Assembly (NCBI GenBank): GCA_039545355.1
Contig: BCJJ01000076.1
Span: forward strand, 1-31,316
From: Trichosporon coremiiforme
Taxonomy: Eukaryota > Basidiomycota > Tremellomycetes > Trichosporonales > Trichosporonaceae
Length of the DNA: 31,316 nt
Direction of reading: 5' to 3'
In this document: positions 21,098-30,209 of the stretch, one piece after another
How positions within the stretch are numbered: position 1 is the first letter of the stretch
Layout: each line of letters starts with the position of its first letter
Notes under the pieces: model-generated
What the model saw: only the letters and a program-made list of their open reading frames with translations
What the model was told of the DNA's origin: nothing
Databases searched by the model: none
Translations under genes and position numbers: made by a program

Positions 21098-22985
21098 TCA
21101 GTGGCCGGCATTGCAACTCGCCTCGGGGTCGCTGTCGTTCGCATCGGTCTCACCCTGGTACTGGGCACAATGGGAGTACGCGGTGAAGGTTGGGTGCGGC
21201 CGCGGGGCGCGGGGTGGCGTCCAGGTAGGGGCCTGGGCGGGGTTGCGTCTGCCCTCGAAGGGGGGTTCATAGCGGCTACCCTCGGGAGGCGGGTCATAGC
21301 GACCACGCTCGACGTACATGGCTATGCGGTTCTCGACGCTGTTCAGGTACTGGGCGAACTCGGCCAAGTCGGCGGGGGTGCGCACGCACTCGGGCCTGGT
21401 GATGCCCATCTCGCCGCGGGCGACCTTGTCCCAGAACTCCTTCTCGACGTGCTGCACCGTCTGCGGCGAGATGTCGTGGGGCTGATAGACGTCGAGCGTG
21501 ACAAACTTGAGGATCCGGGTGAGGATGTCGCGCTTGTACTCGAGCTCAGCCGGGCCGGGAAGAATGTCGCGGCGCCTGGCGTCGACGGAGGCGCTGAAAG
21601 AGGTCGTCGCTGGGGGGTTGACCATGCGCCTGTTGTGCCCTCTGAGGGCGTCGAGGAGCCTGAGCACTGGGTGGCGGTGGGGAGGATTGGCCACTGGCGC
21701 CTCGTCGGACGCCTCTTCCTCCGATGCGGCAGACGAGGCATACCACTTGGGTGGGATGAGACCAAGCTCGTACATGAGGTCGACGTCCGACTGGGAGAAG
21801 TGCTGCTGGGTCCTCGCCCGTGCGCGAGACGCACCGCGGTCGGTGAGGTGGTAGGCAGGCACGAGATCGCGCGGCGTGGGTGCCACGACGATGGGCGGAG
21901 TGACGTCGTAGCCAAACTCCAGGTCCGACCGGCGCTGAGGCTGCCTCGACGGACTGGACTCGGCGGCGCGCCGTGCCCCGTGGGCGGCAGTCTGGGTGAC
22001 GGAGATGTAGGTGTCGAACTTGGCAGGCAGCTCGAGGACAGGGCAGGTACGCTCGTTGATGGGAGTCGAGGGGGCAGTGAGAAACTCGCAGCTATTGTCC
22101 GACAAGGAGGCCCAAGTCTTCATCTGCTGGTCAGTTCTGTCCCAAGATCCGGAGACGTGATTGAAAGATGGAGGGATAGTGATGATGCTCGCGACTGCAG
22201 TGCGATGCCTGGCTGCTCCGTCATGTTGGACTGTGCCGACGCCCGTCCCCCCCTACTTCGGCGTAGCCCGACCGTGAGCTCCTTCTCGACAACGACAGAA
22301 GTGCCTTCGGGATTCCGCCCCCAGGTCTTAAGAGCCTCCACAAGCTATTCTCTCGCGTCGGTGGTCGATCAGGTGGGGGGCCAGGGATTGTGTATTGGTG
22401 GGTCAAGAACCCGTCCTTCGACTTGTATCGGAACCTGCCAAAAAGCTGCGCATTGTAGTTGCCAGCGTATCCGCACATCCTCAGGCGGTGCTTGCATCGG
22501 AATACGTGGTTCACGATCCGAACGTATGTTTCTGCCCTCAACGAGAATGGAGTGACTGGCTTGGACTCTGAGGGGAGGACGTTGATCAACGGGCCCACAC
22601 CATTAGGAATGGGCTCGTACGACTTCACCACAGACCCATCGTCCGGAACGGACACGAGTCGGGTGGCGAATGACGGATTGATTGTGCTAATAAGCATGGT
22701 GCCTATGAGTTCAATCTCGGCCGGGTCCACCGTCGCTGCGAGTTCTAACAACAATCGCTTCTGGTGGCTGTCCCTGGGCATCCCTGATCACCCGCTGACT
22801 GATCGCGACGTGCAGATGATGAGGAGAGGGTACTCACTGGGTCGCCGCGCCAGTTTCCTGATGGCATCCGATGCCCACTGAAACGAAAGGGTGAAGACGA
22901 ATCGAAGGTGATGGGAAGAAGGGGGTTGGGGCTGAAGAGTTAAAGAATGATGAGGTGCTGGAGAAAGGCGAACACGACACGGCAT
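21098..22985 (-). CDS. Hypothetical protein, provisional 3-exon model
   Basis: I do not recognise the family. The best model is 22838-22985, 22257-22783 and 21098-22123, giving 566 aa. The first intron (22784-22837) has a GTGAGT donor and phase-correct CAG acceptor. The last exon has a strong acceptor (CTGACCAGCAG before 22123), but the donor at 22256 is only GTAGGG, so exon 2's end is uncertain. Exon 2 carries RLLLELAATVDPAEIELIGT and a basic stretch FRCKHRLRMCGYAGNYNAQ. Exon 3 has an acidic patch SSAASEEEASDEAPVANPP and a likely folded helical part LTRILKFVTLDVYQPHDISP to LAEFAQYLNSVENRIAMYV. The tail is Pro/Arg-rich and may hold a further intron (GTGAGACC near 21155). A longer plus-strand frame here is antisense and rejected. 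Confidence 0.42.
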
Positions 22986-23552
22986 GCCTTAGTCTTTTGT
23001 GTCCATGGGGAACCAGACAAGCAAGCGGAGTCGCCGCAGCAGGTGTGCATCATTGCGCCTCCTAGATGTGCCGACGCAAAGCAGTTGCGAGACCGCGTGT
23101 GTGCTGTGTGTGTGCGAGCACTTGTGAAGTTGAGAGCGGGGGAAACCGCGTCATGTTATCGTCGTGTGGGCGTTTAGTCACGTCAGGGTTGCCAGAGTAC
23201 GCCGCCTCCAGCCTCATAGACCATCAGCAGTGGGGAATCCTCTGCCAAGACTGGGAGGGATTCCTCATCCCGTCCTTGTGGTGGTCCTTGTGGTGGTCCT
23301 TGTGGTCTGACAGAGGCGAGCAGTCGCCGTGGTGCCGCTGGATAGTGGATGAATTTCCTGCCTAAGGGTTCGCGTTGGAGAGAGGCTCATGAATGTCGGT
23401 CCCGAACTCTTGATAATACAAGTTGTCAGTTTGTATGAGTGGTGCATCAGATGATTAGCTTGGCAGAGAGGTACATGTACAGTATGATCAGAGAGGTGTG
23501 AACAGTGAGCTGCACAGGGGAGTAGGCTGGAGAAAATGCGATGACAATAGCA
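22986..23552. other. Non-coding stretch between orphan genes
   Basis: No gene supported. It holds a 12-bp minisatellite at 23273-23307. Base composition is less GC-rich than in the flanking housekeeping genes. Confidence 0.4.
23273..23307. repeat. 12-bp tandem repeat TTGTGGTGGTCC, about 2.7 copies
   Basis: Exact units at 23276-23287 and 23288-23299, followed by a partial third unit. It is not inside a called gene. Confidence 0.8.
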
Positions 23553-24235
23553 TTAGAGGGCGCGTCGTATAAACGAGCCATTATGCAATCTCATGCAGGT
23601 CCTGCCGTCGTCTGAACCGTAAATGTCGTAAAAACGGCGCTGACCCTGGTTGGTGTAGAAATCCCGAACATAGCGAAAGTAGGAGCGTCGCCTCCAGGCA
23701 GCTTGCAGAAGCAACGCTGAAGAACGTCGTAAAGAAAGTGAAGACGGCTCTACTCCTTCATAGGAAAAAGGAAGTTCTGGACGACATTTACTCAAAGAGG
23801 CTGCTGGAGCTGGAGCGCAACGCAATGCGGGTATGGCAGGGCGGGACCGATAGCTTGGGCTAGAGCAGGGTCCAACCAGAGCAGCCGCATTGGTTACGAG
23901 TGCGGAGAGAGAGAAAGAAGTTGTTGCCGATTGGGATTTGCTTGAGGGCCTGACTAGCTTCACTGTGGAGACTAGCAATCGCGAGTGCGTAAGGGAGAGC
24001 GATCAGGACTACGTTGTCGGTTTCGTCGCTGAAAGGCACGTCCAGCTGCACTTGCAGAGGAGGTGAAGTGAAGGAGACTGCAGAATGGTTTCGAGAGTCG
24101 GCCCCTGTGGGCAAAGTGGAGGCGTTGGAAGGAAGGGAGGGAACCCCCCTTCTTCCGCTGTTGCGCGCGATCGATGGGCTGGTGGCCGCGGCCGGTGATT
24201 GAGCTCCAGCTCTGAGGGATGGAAAAGCCAGTCAT
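23553..24235 (-). pseudogene. Unresolved or decayed orphan coding stretch
   Basis: Three minus-strand frames overlap here. One piece reads LQVQLDVPFSDETDNVVLIA to NNFFLSLRT and stops at 23860. A second ends AWRRRSYFRYVRDFYTNQG to SDDGRTCMRLHNGSFIRRAL with a stop at 23553. I could not find GTGAGT-type donors joining them, so this may be a frame-broken gene or one whose introns I cannot see. Both pieces look protein-like rather than random. The first weakly resembles the start of the folded part of the neighbouring orphans at 22.7 kb and 26.2 kb. No family is recognised. Confidence 0.25.
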
Positions 24236-24871
24236 AGCTTGATAGACAAGGAAGGTCAGAGGAAGGTGCCTAATGTTAGTTGTCGAGTGAAGCTGAAGAC
24301 CTGGTACCTAAGGCGTTGATCATGTACTCACACTGAAGGCAAACTGAGACGTTGATGGAGATGAGAAACGTGAGACCTGTGCGCCCAGCTCTTAAATGTC
24401 AACCTGTTACCATGGGACGTAAGGTGGAGTGTAGAGATGGTAGCTCCAATCTGGCCCTTGGGAACTGATCTAAAGCCAGCAAGGAATGAGGACGGCTACA
24501 TGCTCCACCGAGCGTGACGAAGGGCGTTTGCCGCGCCTCGGGTGAGAGGACGCGCGCCACCAGATTGTGTGGTGCGTGTGGCAGTGCGAAAATACAAATA
24601 TTGCAGCCGTGCACTCAGTGCCCTTGTTCTGGACCCACCCCGCGTGTTCAACCTCACCTCTCCATTCATCCACCGACCACTCGTCGAACCTCTCCAGGTG
24701 CTGCGGCGATGTGATCCACAGTCATTAGGGGCCTGTAGACATACGGGTGTTCACCACCACAAAACGAGCGCGTACCTGCTTGCCAAGCGTCGAAGAGACA
24801 CGCAATCCTTACTAGGTCTGTGTCCTCATGCGGAGGAGAAGTTAGGCTTACTGAAGGGTACAAGGCATGCT
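24236..24871. other. Gene-free stretch
   Basis: Only short overlapping frames on both strands; no splice-linked coding structure, RNA gene or repeat was found. Confidence 0.4.
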
Positions 24872-25412
24872 CTAGTTCGAGAGATCGCACACACAGCAGC
24901 CACTGTACTTAGGGGCTCTTTGTAATCTTGGTAAGTGCAGTATGCGTTTCGCTGTCACGGAATGGTTAGGTTCTCGACGAGGGTATTCACAATGCAACCG
25001 TTTCCGACGTGTAATTGCTGCTATGTGCTGTGCCGCTTCGTATTGGAAGTAGAATTCCATTGTGCGAGCATATCTCAGCGCCCCTTGGTGTCGACGTACC
25101 CTCCCAGACGGGCCCCATCCGACAGTGACACCTCCCAAAGTCGGCGTAGACGCTTTCCGGCTTCTCGCCTCCGATGAGTTCGTCGGTTGCTTCCGTGAGG
25201 CTGTAAAAGGGAGGATATGATAAGCTTGTCAGATTGAGAGGCAGGAGCCAGCACAGAGGAGGCTCGCGGGGATGAACCGAGTCCGTTGACGGTGCTGGCG
25301 GAGAAGTCAACAAGATGAGTGATGTCCGCACGATAGGAGAAGACAGGTAGCTTTGGCCAAGCCAAACGTCAGTTGAGCCTATATGTAGTACCCTCGCGGT
25401 GCAGCCGCGCAA
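24872..25412 (-). pseudogene. Possible orphan coding remnant
   Basis: A minus frame (24987-25412) reads SYLSSPIVRTSLILLTSPPA to KPESVYADFGRCHCRMGP, but its upstream end has no ATG (it begins at a TTG). An overlapping frame (24872-25138) reads MEFYFQYEAAQHIAAITRRK. No clear introns connect them. It could be a broken copy of a nearby orphan gene or chance open frames. Confidence 0.15.
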
Positions 25413-25776
25413 ACCAGGAAGGGTTTTCTGTCAGTTCTCCATGCCCAGCCCGACAATGATCGTCTCCAATTGCAAGGGGTTGTCCTCCATTCTACTCCGA
25501 CAAAACCAATCTGAATCACTTAAAAACAATTTTAAAGTGCGCATTGAAGTGCTCAAGGCGCGTCAAACAAGTTTGGAGGAAGGAGGATGCATGGTTGCCC
25601 ACCGAAAATTCCTGATACATACAACCTGCGACTGTTAGTCAGGGGAGGAGTCGCGTCACACTGGCGATTGCTCCATGTTTAGGGTATAGAAAGAACTGCA
25701 TTGAACAGGTACGAGGAGAGGAGGAGAAGCAGGATAGGATGCGGTCGTGGAGCACGTTCACCCTTTGATGAGGTGT
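25413..25776. other. Intergenic, AT-richer
   Basis: 364 bp downstream of the two-exon orphan gene. It holds an AT-rich segment (aaacaattttaaag near 25525) and no supported gene. Confidence 0.4.
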
Positions 25777-26443
25777 CTACCACGAAGCGGGGCGGCACCT
25801 CATGGGATCGCGGTAGTCCTCAATGCCGGCCATGCGGGCCCTCTTATCGAGGACGCTGCCGAAAAAGAAGGGCACCATGGGAGGCTGAACCTCACCATTG
25901 ATGTGCTTCTTTCCGCGGACCAACATTTCCTCACACCAAGTTTGGTGCCTCAGGACGTAGTCCTTGATGGCAGCGGTGAGGGCGCGGTTCTTGCGAGACC
26001 AGCGCTCAGGTCCCCTGTTGAAGAGGAAACTCTTGCGCGCCATGATGTCATTGAGACAATCAAGGCGACCCGCGACATGCTGGGCCTCAAACAGCGCAGT
26101 CCAGTCCTGATCGGACTGAACCAAGATTGAAACATCGTCGACAATGATGGGGTCGTCGATGTAAACCGCGAGGCGCATGTGGAAACTTTGGGCGGAGCCC
26201 ATGGTCGTGAAGGCGTAATAGCGAGGGGTTGTTGTCTGTGTGTCAGCTGCAAAGGCACTCTGCGAAGCTTACTGTGAAATAAAGGTGTCTGAAAGGCTGG
26301 GACGGCAGAATGATGGCGGTTGATGGTGATGAGGCAGAAGGAGACACGTTGAGGTAAGGACGCCGGTGATTGTCTGGGAGGCTGAGCCATGCTGTGAGAG
26401 ACATAACTGACGAGGCCTGGTGACATTGTCCTCTGACTGTCAT
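25777..26443 (-). CDS. Hypothetical protein, two exons, 209 aa
   Basis: Exon 1 26273-26443 starts MTVRGQCHQASSVMSLTAWL; exon 2 is 25777-26235. The 37-nt intron has donor GTAAGC and acceptor GCTGACACACAG, the local consensus, and joins in phase 0 to give FRHLYFT|TTPRYYAFTT. The rest reads SFHMRLAVYIDDPIIVDDVS, then DWTALFEAQHVAGRLDCLND, RKSFLFNRGPERWSRKNRAL, and a basic tail HQTWCEEMLVRGKKHINGEV ending CRPASW. Mixed hydrophobic/charged composition and no low complexity suggest a real folded protein. No signal peptide or membrane segment is evident. I do not recognise a family. A start at a later ATG (for example MGSAQSFHMRL in exon 2) is also possible. Confidence 0.55.
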
Positions 26444-27066
26444 CAGGCTGAATGTGCGTTGGAAATGTTGGACGCGAGTTGCTCAGATCCGGGCCGTAGC
26501 CAGATTGCATGACAGAGCGAGCGACGGGGCCAAGGGCCGCAACTACCAGCGTCTTGGCATTCTTTCATCTGCGGCTCCGGAGGCGCGATGCTACACGACA
26601 TATCCCAAAAGCACCTGTGGGTGCGGTGTGGCTGCGACTGTAGCGCCCTCATCCACTCGTCCACTGGACCGCCATCACAACCCGGTGCACGGGGGCAAGA
26701 GTGCGCAGACGACTGTCCCTCATAGGATGGGTTGGCCCAGATTCTGGCAAGATCATCCGGAGGACTCCGACCAGACTGTCAGGCAGGAGCAGGCATCAGA
26801 GCAGAGGTCCTCGACGCAGCTGCTTCTCTTGCCCTAAGCGGAGGCTGCGCAGTTTTCCGTCCTCGGGTGACCAAGTCTCATACTCTGCTCGCTCCGCAGG
26901 CTGCCAAGTCAAGTCCCTCGGTAGCTGCGCAGGACTTGAGCGCGAAGGCCGAAGGAGCACGGAACAGCAGGGCTCTGAGCAATATATAAGGCGGCATTTT
27001 CAGCAACACTCGTTTCTTCTTCCGGACCTCTCTTCACTCTTCATTCCGATACCTCATACCACCACA
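26444..27066. promoter_or_regulatory. Intergenic promoter region with TATA box
   Basis: It separates a minus-strand orphan gene from the intron-rich plus-strand locus. The plus-strand frames in it look incidental. Near its right end are a TATA box and a CT-rich leader. Confidence 0.45.
26983..26990 (+). promoter_or_regulatory. TATA box TATATAAG
   Basis: A consensus TATA box 84 bp before the first ATG (27067), followed by a pyrimidine-rich leader (cgtttcttcttcc, ctcttcactcttc). It is the clearest core promoter in the window. Confidence 0.6.
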
Positions 27067-28266
27067 ATGGGGGAACACCCTCCCTTATCGGTCGACAAAC
27101 CAATGCCATTCAGACTCACCGGCGTGGCATGACGCAAGTGAACCGCGCGTGAGTTAGCCAGCCGAAACGTCGAACTCACATCCAGGTCACGACACTGGGC
27201 ATTGCCGACCTTAAATGTCCACCGCTGTATGCAAGATCACGAGTACTGTGAGTTGGGTGCCGCGCAGAGACCAACTCTCAGGACGACGCCAGAGCGAAGA
27301 AGTGGAGGATGTGAGTTGTGCGTTCTCCTGCAGGTTAACTCTCAGGTCGGACCGCAGCTTGAACTAGGAAAAGCGCGACAAAGTATTCAAGGCGACCGAT
27401 TCGCCCTTGCTTGGCCGAGAACTGTGTGAGTTCGACGTGAGGCTGCCCTACATCAGGTGGACTGCCGACAGCGATCCTTACACATTGCCGCTGTTGATCC
27501 CGGTACGCTCCCATCGCCTCTCATACCAGCCACAGAAAGGCTAAGCGAAGGGTTGCAAATCTCTGACATGTCTAACTTTCAGCGGCGGATCCTCGAGCCT
27601 CGAGGAGCCGCGCGAACGGGTGACAGGAGGGCGGACGACAGTCGAAGGCTGCTTCGCCGGACGTGCCTACACTTATCGAGGTGCGAGAGGCGATGCTCTC
27701 CTCCCCTTCAGAGTGAGTTATGTAATGGTGATACGTGGCTAACTCTACCTCTGGCCGAGGACCCAGAGAGCCGTGATAGTGAATACACATACCCAGTTAA
27801 GACGTAGTCGAGAGTTAACTGTCTCTCAGGACCATCGGCAGACCTCCGCACAACCTCGGTCCCCGCAGCTGATCGGCATTACTTTGCGGCGTGAGTTGCC
27901 TTGTCGATTTCAAAGACGAACTCCGACTCCAGCCGAGGTCGGAGGTCGGAGGTCGGAAGGTGGTGGTCGTGCATAGGACAGCGTGAGTTCCAACAAGATC
28001 GATGACTGACTACGCTCAGGTTTCTCCGCAGTGACTCCGCGCCTTCTTGTCGCCGATGCCTCTGCGGTGCTGATTTCATCCAGTGAGTTATGCGCATGAC
28101 ACACGCCTAACTCTCGCTCAGCCCTAGGCCAAGTAAGGATCGCACCGCGTGAGTTGCCATGTGCTTCGCGATGATGAACTCTCCCTCAGATACGTCGATT
28201 GGACCTTCAGACTTGCTGGTGACCTCCCGGGACAACAAGCAATGCCACCGGTCGTGTGATACTAGG
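27067..28266 (+). CDS. Intron-packed hypothetical gene, exon structure unresolved
   Basis: Downstream of the TATA box, GTGAGTT donors recur at 27149, 27248, 27311, 27714, 27891, 27982, 28083 and 28149, most followed 30-45 nt later by an AAC/CTGAC branch and CAG. The last part joins in one open frame: exon from 27831 (PSADLRTTSVPAADRHYFAA), then RGRRSEVGRWWSCIGQ, RFSAVTPRLLVADASAVLIS, LGQVRIAP and TSIGPSDLLVTSRDNKQCHR, stopping near 28271. Earlier exons include SEEVED, EKRDKVFKATDSPLLGRELC, FDVRLPYIRWTADSDPYTLP and TTVEGCFAGRAYTYRGARGD. I could not join all exons without a stop: the first ATG (27067) ends after 21 codons at 27132, and other starts (27129, 27214) give different paths. It may be a real multi-exon gene, a decaying gene or a spliced non-coding RNA. 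No family recognised. Confidence 0.35.
27935..27955. repeat. Three tandem copies of GAGGTCG
   Basis: A 7-bp unit repeated exactly three times inside one of the proposed exons of the intron-rich locus. Seven is not a multiple of three, so copy-number change would shift the frame. Confidence 0.7.
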
Positions 28267-28267
28267 G

Positions 28268-28327
28268 TGAGCTGACTTTCAGGATGGCTTAGCTGACGTC
28301 AGTATCTGCCCGGACGAAGTCAGCTCA
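28268..28327. repeat. 11-bp inverted repeat with a CRE-like palindrome in the loop
   Basis: TGAGCTGACTT (28268-28278) is the exact reverse complement of AAGTCAGCTCA (28317-28327). The 38-nt loop contains the palindrome CTGACGTCAG (28293-28302), whose centre TGACGTCA is the classic CREB/ATF bZIP site. It lies at the 3' end of the intron-rich locus and 0.3 kb from the end of ARL8. It may be a hairpin in a 3' UTR or a transcription factor site; neither is proven. Confidence 0.45.
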
Positions 28328-28612
28328 AGCTCGCCGCGGCAAAATCTGGGAGAGCGAAGTTAGCAGGAGACTGGTTAAGCAGTGCTTGCCGGAGATCATA
28401 CAGCCGATAGTTGAGGTTAGGTAATGGCATGAGTCGCGTCGCAACGTTACAACAGAATGGGGGTATGATAGAGTTGTGGCTGGTTGTGGGTTGCCGAGTA
28501 TGCTTTTGGTCGATGGATCCAGTCTAACTGGTACAAGGCCGAGAATAAGACGGTGTTCGCGGGACGTGTAAACCGCAGAGAGGAAAGGGTCGAGGGGCCG
28601 TAAGTGAACGGC

Positions 28613-29523
28613 CTACTGGGCTCGCTGAGTGAGCCAAGCGAGGACAATGTCAAGGTTGTGCCTCGTCTTGTTGCTCGTGGAGTAGCACTGGAGTCAGCTG
28701 GCACACCGGAGAGTTAGAGCTTACGGAGACGGCGCGACCTTGGATCTCAGCCAGACGCATGCGGCTGATCATGTCGTCGACGGGAAGCGAGCCGGGGAGA
28801 TCGTTCTTGTTAGCGAGCACGAGGAGGGGCACGCCGGCGAGATCGGGTGTCGAGAGGAGAGAGTGCAGCTCCGACGTCGCTGTCGGCAGGCTCTTTTGCT
28901 GGTCATTAGTTAACGGCTGCCAAAGCAAACTCACGTCTGCAGAGTCCACAACGTATCTGTCGTCAGCTTAGTCCAGAACAAGTGAAACTCACACAATCGC
29001 GTTCGTGCCGCGGCAGTAGCGGTCCCACATCCCACGGAACTTAGGCTGGCCCTATGGGTCAGTTTGTCGCGTTCGAACAGAAACAACTCACAGCAACATC
29101 CCAGATCTTCATCGTCACGTTGCCCTTGCGCACTTGACGCAGGTTGAAGGCGACCGTGGGCACGACATCCTCAGACCACTGGCCTGAGCCGATCACGTTC
29201 ACAAGCCTGTAAATGAGCGGTCCAATACAGAGCCATAGAAGGTAGCACCCCGTGGAGTGGGCAGGCGGCAATGAGGTTGATGGAGGAGTCCAGGGTGGGG
29301 CCAGTATGATTTGTTGTTGTGCGAGCAGTCGTCGAAGGAGGTTCGTCAGCGGGCGCACGAAGCCGATCAGTCTGAGGTCACATACGAGGTCTTTCCACTG
29401 GCCTATGAGTCAGCTGAAGTCAACAACCATGAAACTCACCTGAAGTCCGATGATCGTAATCTCAATGTGTTTGCTCCAGAACAGCGACCAGAGCCATTCG
29501 AAAAAGCCACCGAAGACGGGCAT
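28613..29523 (-). CDS. ARL8: ARF-like small GTPase Arl8
   Basis: Seven exons: 29440-29523, 29386-29402 (17 nt), 29092-29206, 28993-29051, 28935-28956 (22 nt), 28725-28898 and 28613-28687. Product 181 aa, near the usual 186. Introns are 36-40 nt except one of 179 nt. The start [20 protein letters not shown] is an amphipathic helix with no Gly2, as in Arl8 proteins, which bind membranes through an acetylated rather than myristoylated N-terminus. P-loop GLQASGKT (26-33); effector segment [14 protein letters not shown]; switch [21 protein letters not shown] (69-87); NKND at 129-132; CYSTSNK near the end. In animals Arl8 sits on lysosomes and drives their positioning and fusion; a vacuolar/endosomal role here is inference. 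Switch II has Ala where most ARF-family proteins have the first Gly of DxGGQ. Confidence 0.93.
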
Positions 29524-30209
29524 CTCAGCGGAGCGGATTGATGAAGTAAGATGATAAGCTCTAAATGCCCGCTAACTTGGTCTCGGGCGACGATTAGACT
29601 GCCAGGGCAACAGAATTTGAGCTAGCCGGCTTATGTTGGGTTTCAATCGCAGACTAAAGCGCTCAACGACGCTTGGGCAGGTATGTTGCGGCAGCAAGTT
29701 TTAAGGAGGTGGACGGTGAAGAGAGGAAGTGTGTGAAGAGAGGAACGAGCGAGTCGAGTGAGTGACTGGAAGAAGGGTCCGGAAGCGAAGGGTGTAGGGG
29801 GGTATGACAGGAAGCGGCTGGCAAAGGATGCAATGCTGAGATGGATGCGAGTTGTGGGGAAGTGGGTGTCTTGTGCAGAATGGCGAGAGCGGGGCTGATG
29901 ACGACGGAGCGGGACCGTTTGGAGCTTAGAGTGGCAAGCTGCGAGCTGCATGAGCAGTCAGGCACGCCGATGTAAGTCGCCGATCGATCACTCCGTGTCA
30001 TGTGCCCAGCGTGCTCAGCCCCCACACCTTAACACACCTGAGTCCGCGCCTCCCCGAATCCGTCACAAAGCACATTGCATAACAGATGGTTTATCAAAGT
30101 TGAGTATTATGGAGGTTATTGGCACCGAGGATAGATACAGAGGATGATTGAGAGGTCAGACCCGGAAGAAGCAGAAGAAAGGAAGCAGAGCAAGCCCATG
30201 CTTGATTAA
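29524..30209. promoter_or_regulatory. ARL8 upstream region and 3' flank of the RBM39-like gene
   Basis: 686 bp without a credible gene. The stretch 29640-29960 is purine-rich on the plus strand, meaning pyrimidine-rich in the direction of ARL8 transcription, as seen upstream of other genes here. Minus frames of 102 and 120 codons across it are Ser/Leu/Pro-rich translations of that tract and are not called. Confidence 0.45.

Noticed and set aside
21074..22555. 493-codon plus-strand open frame
   Set aside because: Antisense to the orphan gene's exons, runs across a strong minus-strand acceptor at 22124, and is Arg/Gly/Val-rich without any family likeness.
27422..27456. GTGAGTTCG at 27425 as another donor of the intron-rich locus
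   Set aside because: Reading straight through gives a better protein-like frame (GRELCEFDVRLPYIRW), and splicing to the nearest CAG leads to early stops.
29643..30025. 102- and 120-codon minus frames upstream of ARL8
   Set aside because: Translations of a CT-rich tract, rich in Ser, Leu and Pro; best seen as promoter/leader.
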